Assembly (NCBI GenBank): GCA_034509735.1
Contig: JACGWO010000004.1
Coordinates: 20,379,395-20,443,394, forward strand
Origin: Sesamum alatum
Lineage: Eukaryota > Streptophyta > Magnoliopsida > Lamiales > Pedaliaceae
DNA length: 64,000 nt
Direction: 5' to 3'
A program made the translations under genes and the position numbers. Shown one piece after another: positions 1-11,816 of this stretch. Below the pieces are notes generated by a model. The model saw only the letters and a list, made by a program, of their open reading frames with translations. It was not told the DNA's origin and did no database searches. How positions within the stretch are numbered: position 1 is the first letter of the stretch; each line of letters starts with the position of its first letter.

Positions 1-2293
1 AGTACTCCAATTTCTTTCACACCCAGATGATGCACATGTTTGACTCAACACCTTAACTGCTATCCTCCGAAGGTTGGGTGCTTCATCACCGTAATTATAC
101 CACCATTGAGCTAAAATAAAATTTATATTTGGATGTCACGTGAATGTTATGAATTGTACATACATAAGTACTTAGAATCATTAATACCTGGGAGAGACGT
201 AAATACTATTTGTCTTGCCAGTGGAGTTCCAAATTTTCTCAATTTATCAACAAATGTCCTTATCTACAATTATTAGAAGTATGCATATTTGAGAAAAATT
301 CATTTTCAGATAAGTCGAAAATATATAAAACTTTGTACCTCGTTCATTGCATTATCTTGAACAATTAAGCCCGGCTCTAGTCTTTTAATCACTTTTTTGA
401 CTCCTCGTCTAACCTCAGCCGTGTCAAACACACAAGTGTTTGAGTATTGCAGAACTGGGTTGAAGAAATAACCTAAAAACAAACAAAAAATAAATTTAAA
501 ATAATATTTTACTCATATAAGGAAAAGAATAAACAATACTTAAAAGTTACCTGCTGCATGCAAATGCTTGTGTAGTTGTCGATACCATCTGTCATCAATA
601 ATCTCCCAATATTTCTGCCATCTTCTAACACTTGCTTTAATCGCCATTTTGGCTCTATCCATTGCTTCATATATGATACACAAAGTGGGTTTTTTATCCT
701 AGTCCACGACTTTCAACACTCTCACTAAAGGCTCCATAATTTGACAATATTCTCTTGCTTTCTTCCAAAATCTCTCTGTTAATATTATCTCAGACACCTG
801 GGTGGCCTCATTTCTTCGTCTTGTGGTGTTGTTGAAAGTCCTCCACTCATCACATGTACACAATTGTCTTAATTCCATCTAATGACGAAGAAGACTCTCA
901 AAGGCAATATATTCAGTCGCAAATCTAGTGATTCTAGGTCTTAACATTCTCTGTCCTTGGTATAAATCTTCATCAGATTCACAACCTTATCACTATTATA
1001 TATGAAGCTAGTAATTCTCTTAGCTTCATCTATGTTCGCTCTTATTGACTTCATCTTTCCAATGTCCTCCAGCATCAAATCGATACAATGTGCCGCACAT
1101 GAGGACCAAAATAGATGCTTTCTTTTTTGCATCAACATCTCTCCTGCAGCTCTAAAAGAGCTCTCATTATTTGTGACAACCTGAACAACATTTTGTTCTC
1201 CAATCTCTTCAACTACTTGATCCATTAGACCAAAAATAAAATTTGCATTTTTCTCTTTGTTTTGTGCAATCCATAGATGAATGATAAATCATGTTTCGAT
1301 CACAATAAATCATGGATTGAATGTCGTGTTCTACTACTCCAGCATCGCACATAATTGTGCACTCAAAAGTCGACCATTTAACTTTGAGAGTGCTAATGTA
1401 TTTTTTCGAGTTCTTCGATCTTCTCATTCAAATAAATATTGCCGATTTGATAACCAGATGGTCCCTTAACACCAGGTCCCACCTTAGCGATGGTATCAAT
1501 CATAGATTGCATGTAAGGACCACTATCCGCCGCATTAAATGTAAATCATTGAAAATAAAGAACTTTGACACAACTTTACGTATTTTCTTTAGTCCGTATT
1601 AGGATAGCATGTCTTTTACATTTTTCTTGTTTTACGGAAACATGTGTGGGTCAAAGCGAGTGGAAGGCATCCCAACACCTGATTTTACTCCGAAACTTTG
1701 TGAAATTCCACGTTTCGATCTAGAAGTTGACCCTTTTGAAGACGAGCCATGGTATCCTACAACATTAAAATAAACTTAAATTAATAGTGGGTAATAAAAT
1801 AAATATTAATTAATATTTTAAAATAAATATTTTGTTAATACCTGCACCCCTACCAATAGACCGTCGGGTTTCATCTTCTACAAATCCCATGTAACGACTT
1901 TCAGCCATAGCTTGCTTCAATTATTTACGCCCCAATGCTGACATTCCATGCTCATCTTTGTCGTCATCATCCTCATCACTACTATCAACAAGAATATTTG
2001 GCACATCACCGTACAGACTATCTTCCCTAACAACATTAATATTTGCTTGTTTTTCTTTGAAGCGAGGCTGCCCTTTCTTTTGGCCGAGCATCCAATAGCT
2101 TTCGTACCATCTTTTGAATCTCTGATGAAACTCTTGTACAGGCTTCTACATTTCCAGATACGTGTGCAATATGTTGTTTAAGACGAGTAATCCCGCCATG
2201 TACAACTTTTTCACACTAATTACACTTACATTTTTTTCTATCTCCTCCAACAGGAGTTGCATGCTCCCAACCATTATCCAATTTTGGAGCCAT
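1..2293 (-). pseudogene. hAT-superfamily transposase, broken (runs off the left edge)
   Basis: Read on the minus strand. The start codon at 2293 opens a BED zinc finger (CKC...C then ITRLKQH, about 2150-2293). A DUF659-type block follows at about 941-1600, with VVQVVTNNESSF and LFWSSCAAHCIDLMLEDIGK. The hAT C-terminal dimerisation block ends at the window edge with QWWYNYGDEAPNLRR and SGCERNWST. Introns with GT/AG borders are visible near 472-551, 1751-1841 and 190-340. The zinc finger has an in-frame stop between its two cysteines, and the frame shifts near 1310-1330, so the copy is dead. In this family the protein cuts and pastes its own element from the nucleus. I could not find terminal inverted repeats or a target duplication, so the element limits are unknown. 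Confidence 0.85.
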
Positions 2294-2597
2294 TAACTAC
2301 ATATAATAGAAGAAAAGAATAATACTTTGGTATATATTCAACGAAGGAATAAAGAGAACATCAACTGAACATAACAGTGTTCAAGAAACACGAAACTTGG
2401 ACTTGTCCTATAAAAGCATAGAGTTGAGTGCTCCAAATGGATCGTCTAGGAATTAAAAAATCAGGAATCAACTATGGCTATTTTAAAGAGAACAAGTAGT
2501 ATGTTGCTTTACTCCTCATTTTGTATTATGCATAATCTAGTTCTAGCATTTTACATTTATTTAGCATTTGCTGATATCAATTGGAACTGCAGATTAA

Positions 2598-2718
2598 AGT
2601 ATTATACTATAGCTATAAATTTTGTTTTATAGTTCTAGTATTTTGTATTATACTATAGCTATAAATTATGCATAAACTAGTTCTAGAGTTTTGTATTATA
2701 CTATAGCTATAAATTCTA
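2598..2718. repeat. Short tandem repeat, 46-48 bp period
   Basis: The string attatactatagctataaat starts at 2601, 2647 and 2695, each copy followed by a variant of 'ttgttctag'. About 2.6 copies are visible. It lies just upstream of the hAT gene start in a non-coding AT-rich stretch (2294-2960) where I see nothing else. Confidence 0.75.
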
Positions 2719-3189
2719 CTATATTTGTTAAAATTAACAAACTACATTGATCAATATAATATTTAAGAAGAAATATTTAATTAAAGAATAGTGAAGAAGA
2801 GACGAGAAAAATCTTACTTGCACGTCAAACTATTTCTACTCTTCAGCAAACTTTGCTGTTTTTATACTTTTCTACTCTTAAGCAAACTTTCTACTTTCAT
2901 ATATTTTTGGTTGAGGGAGTTGATGCCTTGAAGTCAATTTATAAACTTGAAAACACTTCAATAATTGATGGGCACGGGTAGCACAATATTTTCAAAAAAT
3001 TGCTATAAAATGCAGGAGTCACATGGATTTCAAGTTGCTGTAAAATGCAGAAAAGCCCTCAATTATTGGCTGAAAAATTGTCATGAACGATTCCTTCACT
3101 TGGACTTGTTCACTTTCAAGATTCCTTCTGCAAAGCTGTTACAACTTGCAAATACAAAAGTTTGTCACAGTATGCCTCAAAAGCCATCA

Positions 3190-3290
3190 AACACTCCTGG
3201 AAACAAAGGTTATTCACGTAGTAGCCCTCCTTCAGCTCCCCATATCCAGATTTCATCACCTTGGCCACCCCTTGTCCCCTGTAAACAAAT
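3190..3290 (-). pseudogene. Possible short exon relic of a medium-chain reductase (alkenal reductase type)
   Basis: On the minus strand a short open stretch reads GQGVAKVMKSGYGELKEG, then YYV. This resembles the 'G-x-GVAKV-x-SG-x-x-x-x-KEGD' segment of plant 2-alkenal/quinone reductases of the medium-chain dehydrogenase family. The following residues do not match that family, and I see no neighbouring exons, so it would be a fragment at best, perhaps carried by a transposon. The identification rests on about 20 residues and may be chance. Confidence 0.25.
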
Positions 3291-3299
3291 ATTTCATTT

Positions 3300-3510
3300 C
3301 TATCATAATATCGCCGATACCATCCGATATTGTCAGCGATATTATTGGATACGAGCGATATTATCATTGTATCGGCAATAATATTGGATGACATCGGATA
3401 ATATCGACGTTACAAAGTCATGTCAGATAATATAGGGAATCGGCTGACTTTTTCGGATCGGCAAGGGCCGATCCGGTTATGTATCGGCCGATACTTTGAA
3501 CCATGCTGAT
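3300..3510. repeat. Degenerate 'ATCGG/CCGAT' repeat block
   Basis: A 200-bp stretch is dominated by short direct and inverted forms of 'cgatatt', 'atcgg' and 'ccgat', including the palindrome gtatcggccgatac near 3481-3494. No coding potential is evident. It may be the end of an unrecognised element; the flanks give no target duplication I can see. Confidence 0.5.
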
Positions 3511-3646
3511 ACATGTGCACAAATATTGATGCTTACTACAATTTCAGCAGCAAAAAGTTTGTAGTAGGGTACATCGCGCGTAAATTTGAAGAGGGCACTG
3601 CCCACAGAAAAGGGTCAACACTTCAACGCTCAAGTTAGTAAAAGTA

Positions 3647-4101
3647 TGGATTAAATGAATTTTTGGTTCCGTAACTTAAGCTATTTGACATTTTTATCCT
3701 ATAACATTCTAAGGTAGTATTTTGGTCCTGCATCTTTTTAATTTTTGTGATTTTAGTCCTTTTGGTTGCTGGACTTCACCTCCAATGACGAGAAGGGTGA
3801 ACTCTGACGTAAAAATGACTAAAACTGTGAAAATTAAAAAGATGCAAAAATCAAGATGCTTCATTGAAAAGTTAAAGGACAAAAATGTTGAATAAATGGG
3901 TCAATAGGAACAAAAACCCCAATTTTATAATGCCATGTGAGAGACACATGATTTTTTCCGGCGAAAAGGGTGAATTCCGACGAAAAAAGGACTAAAATCA
4001 CAAAAATTAAAAATATGCATGATGAAAATGCTATCTTATAAAATGAAAGGGTAATAATGCTAAATAACCTAAGTTACGGAACCAAAAATACATTTAACCC
4101 A
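3647..4101. mobile_element. Non-autonomous inverted-repeat DNA element (MITE / Mutator-like)
   Basis: The two ends (3647-about 3763 and about 3990-4101) are inverted copies of each other over roughly 110 bp: the left starts tggattaaatgaatttttgg and the reverse complement of the right starts tgggttaaatgtatttttgg. Flanks are taaaagta (3639-3646) and taaaaata (4102-4109), a 7-of-8 match that could be an aged target duplication. A third copy of the right-hand arm lies inside at about 3808-3915, so the interior looks duplicated. No protein is encoded. Long inverted repeats with an 8-9 bp duplication fit Mutator-like elements best, but hAT-like is possible. Confidence 0.7.
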
Positions 4102-4229
4102 TAAAAATATTATAGTGAAAAGCACAATAATTATGTAAAAATAATGCTTTTGAAGTGTGTAGAACTTAATATTTTGAATATAGTAAGTGTACAGAGTGAA
4201 TAGTATCGTGCATTCTTGTCAACACGTGC

Positions 4230-5071
4230 AGAATGATAAGTAGGCTAGGAATATGTTGCATATTTTAGGAGAAAGTTAGATAGGAGCATATATCCAAATT
4301 CTCTAAAAGAGGAGAGTAGTTGACCGAGTTGTGGCTTTTGAAAAGCACACAACTTGGCTAACAACATATCTAGGTGATCGAGTTATGCTTTTGAAAAGCA
4401 CAACTCGGCCACTAATTATGGTTCTCCCTTTAGTATGATTTTATCATACCTTGTGGGAGCAAGCTTCATTGCTGGAAATGAATAGAATGTATCTAGACAC
4501 ATTTCCATGTATCTAGACATATTTCTATTGTTCCACTAATCCTAGATATATAGCTAAAAAACAACACACTCTCCTCACTTGCACTCATACACACTCGGTT
4601 GCCCCCTCTCCTCTCTCTATCCCTCCTTTGTTCTTCTTGATTTAGGATCAATTGAAAAACAAAGATTGATTAAAGGCATACACTAATTCATAGTGTAGTT
4701 CTTTTAATCTTGCTTCTTCCAAGGTTTGATTTCTTCTAACAAGTAAATCAAAACCTCTCCTAGTGTGGTGTGGACGTCGTTATAGAGTTTCTACACTTGA
4801 GACCTCGTGAACAAATTCGAGAGAAGGAACAACACAGGTAGCCGATAAAGAATACAACAAAGGTACATTTTACATTTGTGTATATTTGCTTTACATACCA
4901 TTATGTGCCGTATATATTTGATTAGCATGTAGAATCTACAGATCCTACATCGAATGCCCTGGAGAGATCAATGGTACACCCCTTGGTTGATTTTAAATGT
5001 GATGTGATTTCACATTTTTATATGATTTTCACACTTTCGCCGCGCTCCAGGCGGATCCAGTTCCATTCAGG
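4230..5071 (+). repeat. Copia LTR, 3' part only
   Basis: Matches the right-hand half of the 7740-9902 LTR in order: the paired 'ttttgaaaagcac' motif, a 'gtatgattt-atcatacc' palindrome, the CT-rich leader near 4600, and the terminal block with 'gcggatcc' ending at ...ttccattca. The first half of the LTR is missing; DNA between 4102 and 4230 shows nothing recognisable. The LTR end abuts antisense copia reverse transcriptase without a PBS, so this is a rearrangement junction or the end of an insertion. Confidence 0.75.
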
Positions 5072-7432
5072 CCATTGCTACGGGCAAATAGGTCTCCTCA
5101 AAGTTGACCTCAGGTCGTTGAGTGTAACCTTTCGCCACAAGCCTGATGTTGAAGGTTGTCACCTGCCCCTCAGCTCCAACTTACGATTGTAAACCTATTT
5201 GCCCCTATCGACTTAACTAATTGAATCCATTTCGGATTTCATGGCCTCAAACTACTTATATGAGTCGATGTCCGACATTGATTCTCCGTATGTCTTTGGA
5301 TCGATATCCAACTGACTCATCAGGCTTAGAAACCTATACCTATCAGGTGGTTGGGACCCTCCGACCGACCTACGAAGGACTAAATGTTGTCAGTGAGAAT
5401 TGTAGGCGCAGATGGCGTTGTTATATCCCATTGAGGTACCTCACTTGATTCCTCAAGGAGTACCTCATCACGTTAGGTATCTGATGGAAGACACTTTTCC
5501 AAGAATAGCCTTTCTCGAGATAAAAACCTTTTGCTCGGAGGGATCATAGAAATGATACCCCATAGTTTTTTTAATAATCGACAAACCTCCGTAAACTAGA
5601 TCTTCAGTCCAGTTTATCTCCTATTAGCCTCTTTGCATATGCGGGGCTACCCTACACTCTCAAGTATTTGTAGGAGGCAGGCTTTTCATGCCAGACTCAT
5701 ATAGCGTCTAGGATACTTTCTTAGATGGTGCCATGTTAAGCAGTTTGGTCGCCATCTCAAGAGCATATCCACAAAAGGACAAGGGCAGATCGGTAAGACT
5801 CATCATGGACCAGACCATGTGCAACAATGTTTGGTTCCTCCTCTCAGACACACCATTCTACTGTGGTGTTCCAGAGAGAGTCCATTGAGAAAGAATCTCA
5901 TTCTATGTTAAGTAATCAAGTAATTCACCACTTAAATACTCGCCTCCTCTGTCTGACCTAAGGACCTGAATCTTTCAATCGGTTTGGTTATCAGCTTCAA
6001 GTCTGTATTGTTTAAACCTTCCAAAGGCTTCAGACTTAGACCTCAACAAGTAAACATAACCATACTGTGAGTGATCATCGATAAAGGGTATGAAGTATGA
6101 GTACCCACCTCTAGCCTGAATATTAAGTGGTCCACGAACATCTGTATGGATCAAATCCAACAAACCATTGGATAGCATACATTCTTCAACAAAAGGCTTC
6201 TTGGTCATCTTCTGTTCCAAACAGGACTCACAAGTTGATTGATTGTACATATCATCTATTTTTAAGCTTTTTGTGTCCACCAACCTCCTAATCCTATATT
6301 TAGAGATATAGCCTAGCCTCGCATGCCAAATCTGCGCGTTATCTTGATTACCAAATTTTCTTTTGTGTTGGGCAGTCATAATCCAATTAGACTGTTTGAA
6401 AATGTAAAGACCGTTAATCAATGTAACAAGCAGATGAGAAACACCATCATTCATAATATAAAAATAGTTTTCATTGATGGCAAATCTATATCCCTCTTTA
6501 TCGAAGACGGGAATTTAGATAATGTTCTTGATCATGCTCGGTACATAGAAATAATCTTTAGTACAAGCCTAACATGATAGCGAATGGCTAAGTTGACAAA
6601 TCCTACAGCCTTAGGATCATCTCGTCCTTACTTTGCCTTTTGCTTTTTGTAGCATCTGCAAATCATTGCAGATGTGAGCTCCACAGCTGGTATCTAATAC
6701 CCAGGAAGCAAAATTAGTTATCATAATAACTTCAACCACAAACATACCTTGATTGGAGAGGAGTTGTGGGCACTTCCTCTTCCAATGCCCTTTCCCTTGC
6801 CAATTCATACAGACATCATTTGCCCTCGACCGCTATGACTAACAACCCTCCCTTTCCCTTTGCCCATCTCTATCGAGGCAATAGGGGCGCTTGAAGTGCG
6901 AGTAGTGGCTGCAACGGCCTTCCCCTTCTTTCTCTTCTAGCGTTCGGCCCTCTTGCCATGCACTTTGGAGGTTGAAGCCTTTCCTACAAATATTATTGGC
7001 CCAGATTTGTAGGTCGTTGTGTCGTATTGGACCAACATATTGATTAACTCATGAATGGAGTATAACGTCAATGTATGTGTTATTATCAAGCCCAACTTTG
7101 AGGTCCTCGAGCTTCTCCATTAAGGATAGCATTTGACCCAATGACTATGTACACAGGACCCTTCAACCAACTTGGTTCCAAAGAATGCTTTTATGGCCGC
7201 ATATATAATATGCCTGTCCGGAACCGCATAAATATCTTTCATGTTGAGCATTATGGAGGAGACATCATCCAGCCGGTTATATCGCTTTTAGATGTTGTTA
7301 GACATTGAAGCCAATATGACACTGCGGACCTTCCGGTTGTCCTCGAGCCATTTATTGTATGTCAAAGGTTCTTCAGGTGAGGATCTCTCTGGCAAGGCCC
7401 TCAGGAGCAGTTTGTCCAAGACATACCCTGGT
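5072..7432 (-). pseudogene. Ty1/copia gag-pol remnant, antisense
   Basis: Reading minus from 7432: a gag piece (KWLEDNRKV, SVILASMSNNI, PDRHI), a basic gag tail, a CCHC-like stretch and the protease motif WVLDTSCGAHIC (6617-6808). A GAG-pre-integrase and integrase core follow at 5975-6454 (WHARLGY, HTDVRGP, FIDDHSQYGY) and continue through RSDRGGEYL and a degenerate NGVSERRN toward 5500. The IN-RT linker lies at 5200-5450, and the start of reverse transcriptase (ARLVAKGYTQRP-like, then NFEETY and PVAMA) stops at 5072. The usual copia order is kept, but stops and frameshifts are frequent and RT and RNase H are lost. At 7432 gag joins directly to LTR sequence, so PBS and leader have been deleted. 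Confidence 0.85.
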
Positions 7433-7739
7433 TCTCCGGTATGGTTCTTTCATCTACCGTCTCCCTGCTTAAGTCTAGGACATGAAATTGAGTTTCAGTT
7501 CCTATCTTGGACCAGGTTTCTATGCTTAGTACTCAAGACTACGTTTTCTTCATTCCCTTGACATAGGAAACCATTTCTTATTCGACCAATCACTGTGACC
7601 ATAGATTTAGAAACCACAAACGCGTCCCCAGTGCAAAAGAGATACTACTGCCACATGTTGATAGGGCACATATCCTCTTGAAACAAATCGTCCTCACTAC
7701 ATATTTTGATTGCACTGGACAAGGATTATTATGAACATG
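7433..7739 (-). repeat. Copia LTR fragment, antisense
   Basis: The reverse complement matches the interior of the + strand LTR at about 8340-8620 (for example 'tttcctatgtcaa' and 'gattggtcgaataag'). It forms the truncated 5' LTR of the antisense copia remnant. It ends exactly where the + strand LTR begins (7740). Confidence 0.75.
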
Positions 7740-9902
7740 TGTTAGAATAGGTCACCAAAAAGCCAATTAGATTAGCCTTTATGTAATCTATTTGACAAAC
7801 TCGTTGTAATATATTGTGTAATGAATAAAATGAGTATTCGTTATTTGACATTACCTTTGTTGTGATCATTCCACTATGTTTATACTATTATCAAACATCA
7901 CAACAAAGCCCACAGACCACATAGACAACCTATGCAGTTGGACCACGCATTGAATGGTGGTTATGGAACCAACTTATAAAAGGTCGGGTTGAAACATTCC
8001 AAGTCGAGGACCTCGAGACAGGCATCAAGTGGCCTATTGAGACTTGCGCTTCAAATCGTATTCATTGGATGAGTGGCGCATTTCATCGACGACAAACGTT
8101 GGATGTCTATACGATCTTAGTGGGTTGGTCGACCGGGAGTTCAGCCGATTGGACTAACTCATGGAGAATCGTAGTATAGAAGCCATGGAGGCTTGGTCAG
8201 TATGATGGAGTTCCCCAGCTCCAACAATATGGGAGTAGTCCTCGGACTTGAGGAACCATGACAGTCACGTATACATAGTGGTTGTGTTTTGTATCTGGCA
8301 AGAGGTGTTCATATCTCTGATATGTTCATCATAAGCCTTGTTCAATGCAGTCAGAATCTGTTGCGAGGATGGTGTGTTTCAAGAAGAGGATCCTTCCCTT
8401 GTCAGTATGTGGCGGTGGTATCTCTTATGCACTAGAAGACGCGTTCATGCTCTTTGAAGTTGTGGCCACAGTGATTGGTCGAGTAGGAAATGATTTCCTA
8501 TGTCAATGTAATGAAGCGAATGCAGTCTCTAGCGTCAGTCATAGCTGCCCAATCCAGAAATAATTCCATGCCGTAGACGAAGGGCAGGAGATGGTAGACC
8601 ATGCTCGTATGCTAATCGGGAGCCTAAATGTTCATGCCAACATTCACATAGTCTCTAGTGCCATAGATCATTGCTAGATGGGCACCCATGGTGATGGGCT
8701 TGTGTTGGACACGAGCCCAAGCTTTGCTGAGGGTGAACGTAAAGGGTCACACACAAATCATCGAGGAGGTGAAGGAATTAACTTGGTGTTAATTCCAGAA
8801 GATAATAAATAATTGTATTATTTATTCATTGGATAGTCCATTTGATGGATGACTCAATATTGTATTAAGCTCACACCAATTAATAAATGGGATTTATTGA
8901 TTAAGAGGATTTCGGGCTTAAATCTTTTAATTAGATTAAAAGATTTGGGGTATAATTTATTTGGGTCTTGAATTACATTAGATTTAATTCATTAATTTAT
9001 TGGGCTTATTTTAATTGGACTAATACTAGGCACGATTCCCTATATTATGGCCCAAGGGCCGAGTTGACTTCCACTTTTGTAAATGAGAAGAGTTGGACTC
9101 TTCCCAACAGAGAGATTGGCCGATTTCATTACACTTGGAGAGCATGAAAATTAGTTGTCACCTTTTTAGAAGGTGATTGACTTGTGTTTTTGAAAAACAC
9201 ATATCACCCTTGATTGAGGTTTCCTAACATGGTATGATTTGATCATACCTTGTGAGTTGAGACTTGACTAATGGGGTGATTGGGATGCACCTAGACACAC
9301 TTCAATGTATTCCATCATCCCATTAATTATATACTTATAGCCAAGAACATCTCAAGATTCAAAAAAAAAAAAGAAAATAAAAGAGAAAAAAAAGAAAAAA
9401 AGAAACACTGTTGCTCTCTCTCTCTCGGCCACCACTCCACTCACTCTCTATCCCCTTTGTTCTTCTTGATCTAGGATCAAGTGAAGAGCAAAGTTTGATT
9501 AGTAGGAATACACTAATTGATATTGTGATTCCTTTAATCTCATTTCTTCCAAGAGATTGATTTCTTCTTGCAAAAGAAATCAAGTCTTCTCCCTGTGTGG
9601 TATGGAATTCATTAGAGGATTTCTACACTTGAAGTCTTGTGTCCACGTTGGGGATACAAAAGGAGCAATGCTTGTAGCCAATACAAGAATACTGCAAAGG
9701 TAAACAACTACATGTATTTAGTATTATATTTACGTTTTCTATGTGTCCTATGTGTTATTGTCTTTTATACGTATACATTCTGCATCGAACGCCCGGGAGA
9801 GATCCAAGGGTACTCCCCTTGTCATAAATTTTATGTATATGCGATATAAATATGATGTTTTATCGCTTCCGCCGCCCTCCCAAGCAGATCCGCTCCTCTT
9901 CA
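7740..9902 (+). repeat. Full copia LTR (2,163 bp), 5' LTR of the nested copia element
   Basis: Starts TGTTAGAATAGG and ends ...CTCTTCA, the TG...CA ends of an LTR, followed by 'ag' and an initiator-tRNA PBS at 9905. Copies of the same LTR recur at 32945, 38216, 57768 (reverse), 61123 and 63775, which fixes the limits. A conserved inverted repeat 'tatgattt-gatcata' lies near 9222-9250 and a CT-rich stretch near 9410-9440 is typical of the R-U5 part. The small reading frames inside have no family match and I treat them as non-coding. Confidence 0.9.
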
Positions 9903-9904
9903 AG

Positions 9905-9922
9905 TGGTATCAGAGCCCGATC
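9905..9922 (+). promoter_or_regulatory. Primer binding site, initiator tRNA-Met type
   Basis: TGGTATCAGAGC directly follows the LTR after a 2-bp spacer. It is complementary to the 3' end of plant initiator tRNA-Met, the primer used by most copia elements for first-strand DNA synthesis. Confidence 0.9.
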
Positions 9923-11816
9923 CGACCTAAAAGGCCATAGATCTATGTGCTAAGCATGAGCAATGTGCTTTAATGGCTTTATAACATGTTTAGTGTTCTT
10001 GAAATTCATGAACCTATGTGGAGATGAACTTGTTTAAATATTTGGATTTGATACATAATATGTATGTAATTTTTAGGATTTAATTTCTGAAATTACATGC
10101 TTGATTTTCAGAATTCAATGTGCAGAACAAAAAAAAAAAAAAAATTCTTTATTGGTTGAACGACACTGCTGCCGCTCCTACTAACCGGGCGCACAGGGGC
10201 ACAAGCTTGCGTGTTGCATGGCCGGCGCGCGGTTGTGCGTACTCCGCCACACGCAGGCGTGTGCTTATGCGCTCGCTGCGTGCGGGCACTGCGTACGGGC
10301 GTGGTTGTGCCATACGCAGGTGCGCAACCTGCCAGCCAACATGCCGCACAGGCGCACGTGCATGCGCAGGTCTGGGCGCTGGTGCTTGGGACGACATAAT
10401 GGTTGGGCCGTTTCTATGTTTTTTTTCATCGTTTTCTAACAATTGAATTTTCTGGAACATTCTGCATATCTCTGAAAATGATTAATTTTGCATATTTAAT
10501 TTTGGATTAATTGTGTTTTTCTTATAATTAAATTGATTAATTATTTTGGGATTATTTATGCATTGGATGCATTTGGAGGGATATCCATTAAATTGAAATT
10601 TAAACTTGTGTATTTTATTTGTATTCTTGTGATGTGATATGGATATCACCTTGATATATTGTATATCTTATGTAAGCATGATTATGTATTGATGTTGATT
10701 GGATCGACATTGGATGAACAAGAAAGCCCTTGACCGAATGTATGGATTTTGCATTTCTGTTAGGTGGGGTCTACGCGCTTCTTGTTTTGGGACTATTATC
10801 TTCTGATTTTACGCCTTCTGTTGTTAAGGCTCGGTTTCCCTCTTAATTCCATGTATTCTTTACTATGTAATGAGAGTAGTTGGAATTTTGGTGAGGTTTT
10901 ATATTTTATATGTAATAAAGCAAGCCCACAGAGAAGGAGGCCCACGTCAGACAGAGGCGCAAGGTGAAAACCCAAGGTTGACCGAGAGAAGTTACAAAAC
11001 TCATTAGCATGATAATGGATTGGTACTTTTGTAATAATGTATGACCACCCTAAACAGACCATAGACTCACTGTAGGCTCAGTGGATAGCATAGGTTGGCT
11101 TTGTGATTATCCAATAGGGATTATGCTATGTTTTTTTGCATGCGGTGCATTTATTTATCACTTTATAAATTTTCTATATTTATGCATGCAAAACATTAAT
11201 GTGATGAGGTCCTGGTCAATCCTCAACTAAAACTCTCACTTGCTTGGACCAAGTAGAAATATTAGGCCCATGATGCACTTGGATCAAAATGGTTTTGATC
11301 CGTCCAAGCCTTCCATCCACAACAATGTGGTGAGAAAGCTACTGTTATCCAAATGTGGTCTCACGAGTTGTGGCATATTTGGACTAGGGAAAGCTGCACC
11401 ATTGTTGTAAAGAAAGGAATACGCTTATTGTTTTCCTGTCTCACGAGTCGTGTGGGGGGACAGTTGAGGTATGATTTGGTTGATGACCCGGGCTTAATAC
11501 TGAGTAGTATGATTCACTTGGAGTCCTCGAAATCTTGTGAAGAGGTGAGGTAAAACATCTTGGGAATCTCATTGGATGAGAATGATTTTAGATATCTCCC
11601 ATGAGATTTTTTCCATGTGAATCGTAAAAGTGGGGCATGAAAATCACGCTTATGGATCCCAAGCCACTAGGAAATAGTTTTCCGGAACCCCACTTAAGAG
11701 TGATGGGCTTTCGTAGAAATAGTGCGAGGATTAAAGGATGAAGACCATGTCTTGAACTTGAACAATAATATTACATCCATTTGTTGATTTCTCCTTTACA
11801 TTCATTAAATGTACAT
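9923..11816 (+). other. Copia untranslated leader with a GC-rich island
   Basis: About 1.9 kb between PBS and gag with no convincing reading frame. An A-run at 10130 is followed by a GC-rich, CpG-rich island (10160-10400) full of 'gcgc' and 'tgcgc' words, then AT-rich DNA. The same layout follows the second PBS at 62775 (GC island 63040-63190), so it is a family feature. The reading frames across the island (up to 108 codons, on both strands) are by-products of base composition. Confidence 0.7.

Noticed and set aside
7292..7561. Plus-strand 89-codon frame
   Set aside because: Shadow of the antisense copia gag and LTR, which explain the sequence fully.
10120..10446. 108-codon Arg/Ala/Cys-rich frame in the copia leader
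   Set aside because: Due to the GC island; it starts in an A-run, has equal-length frames on the other strand, and the second leader does not keep the frame.
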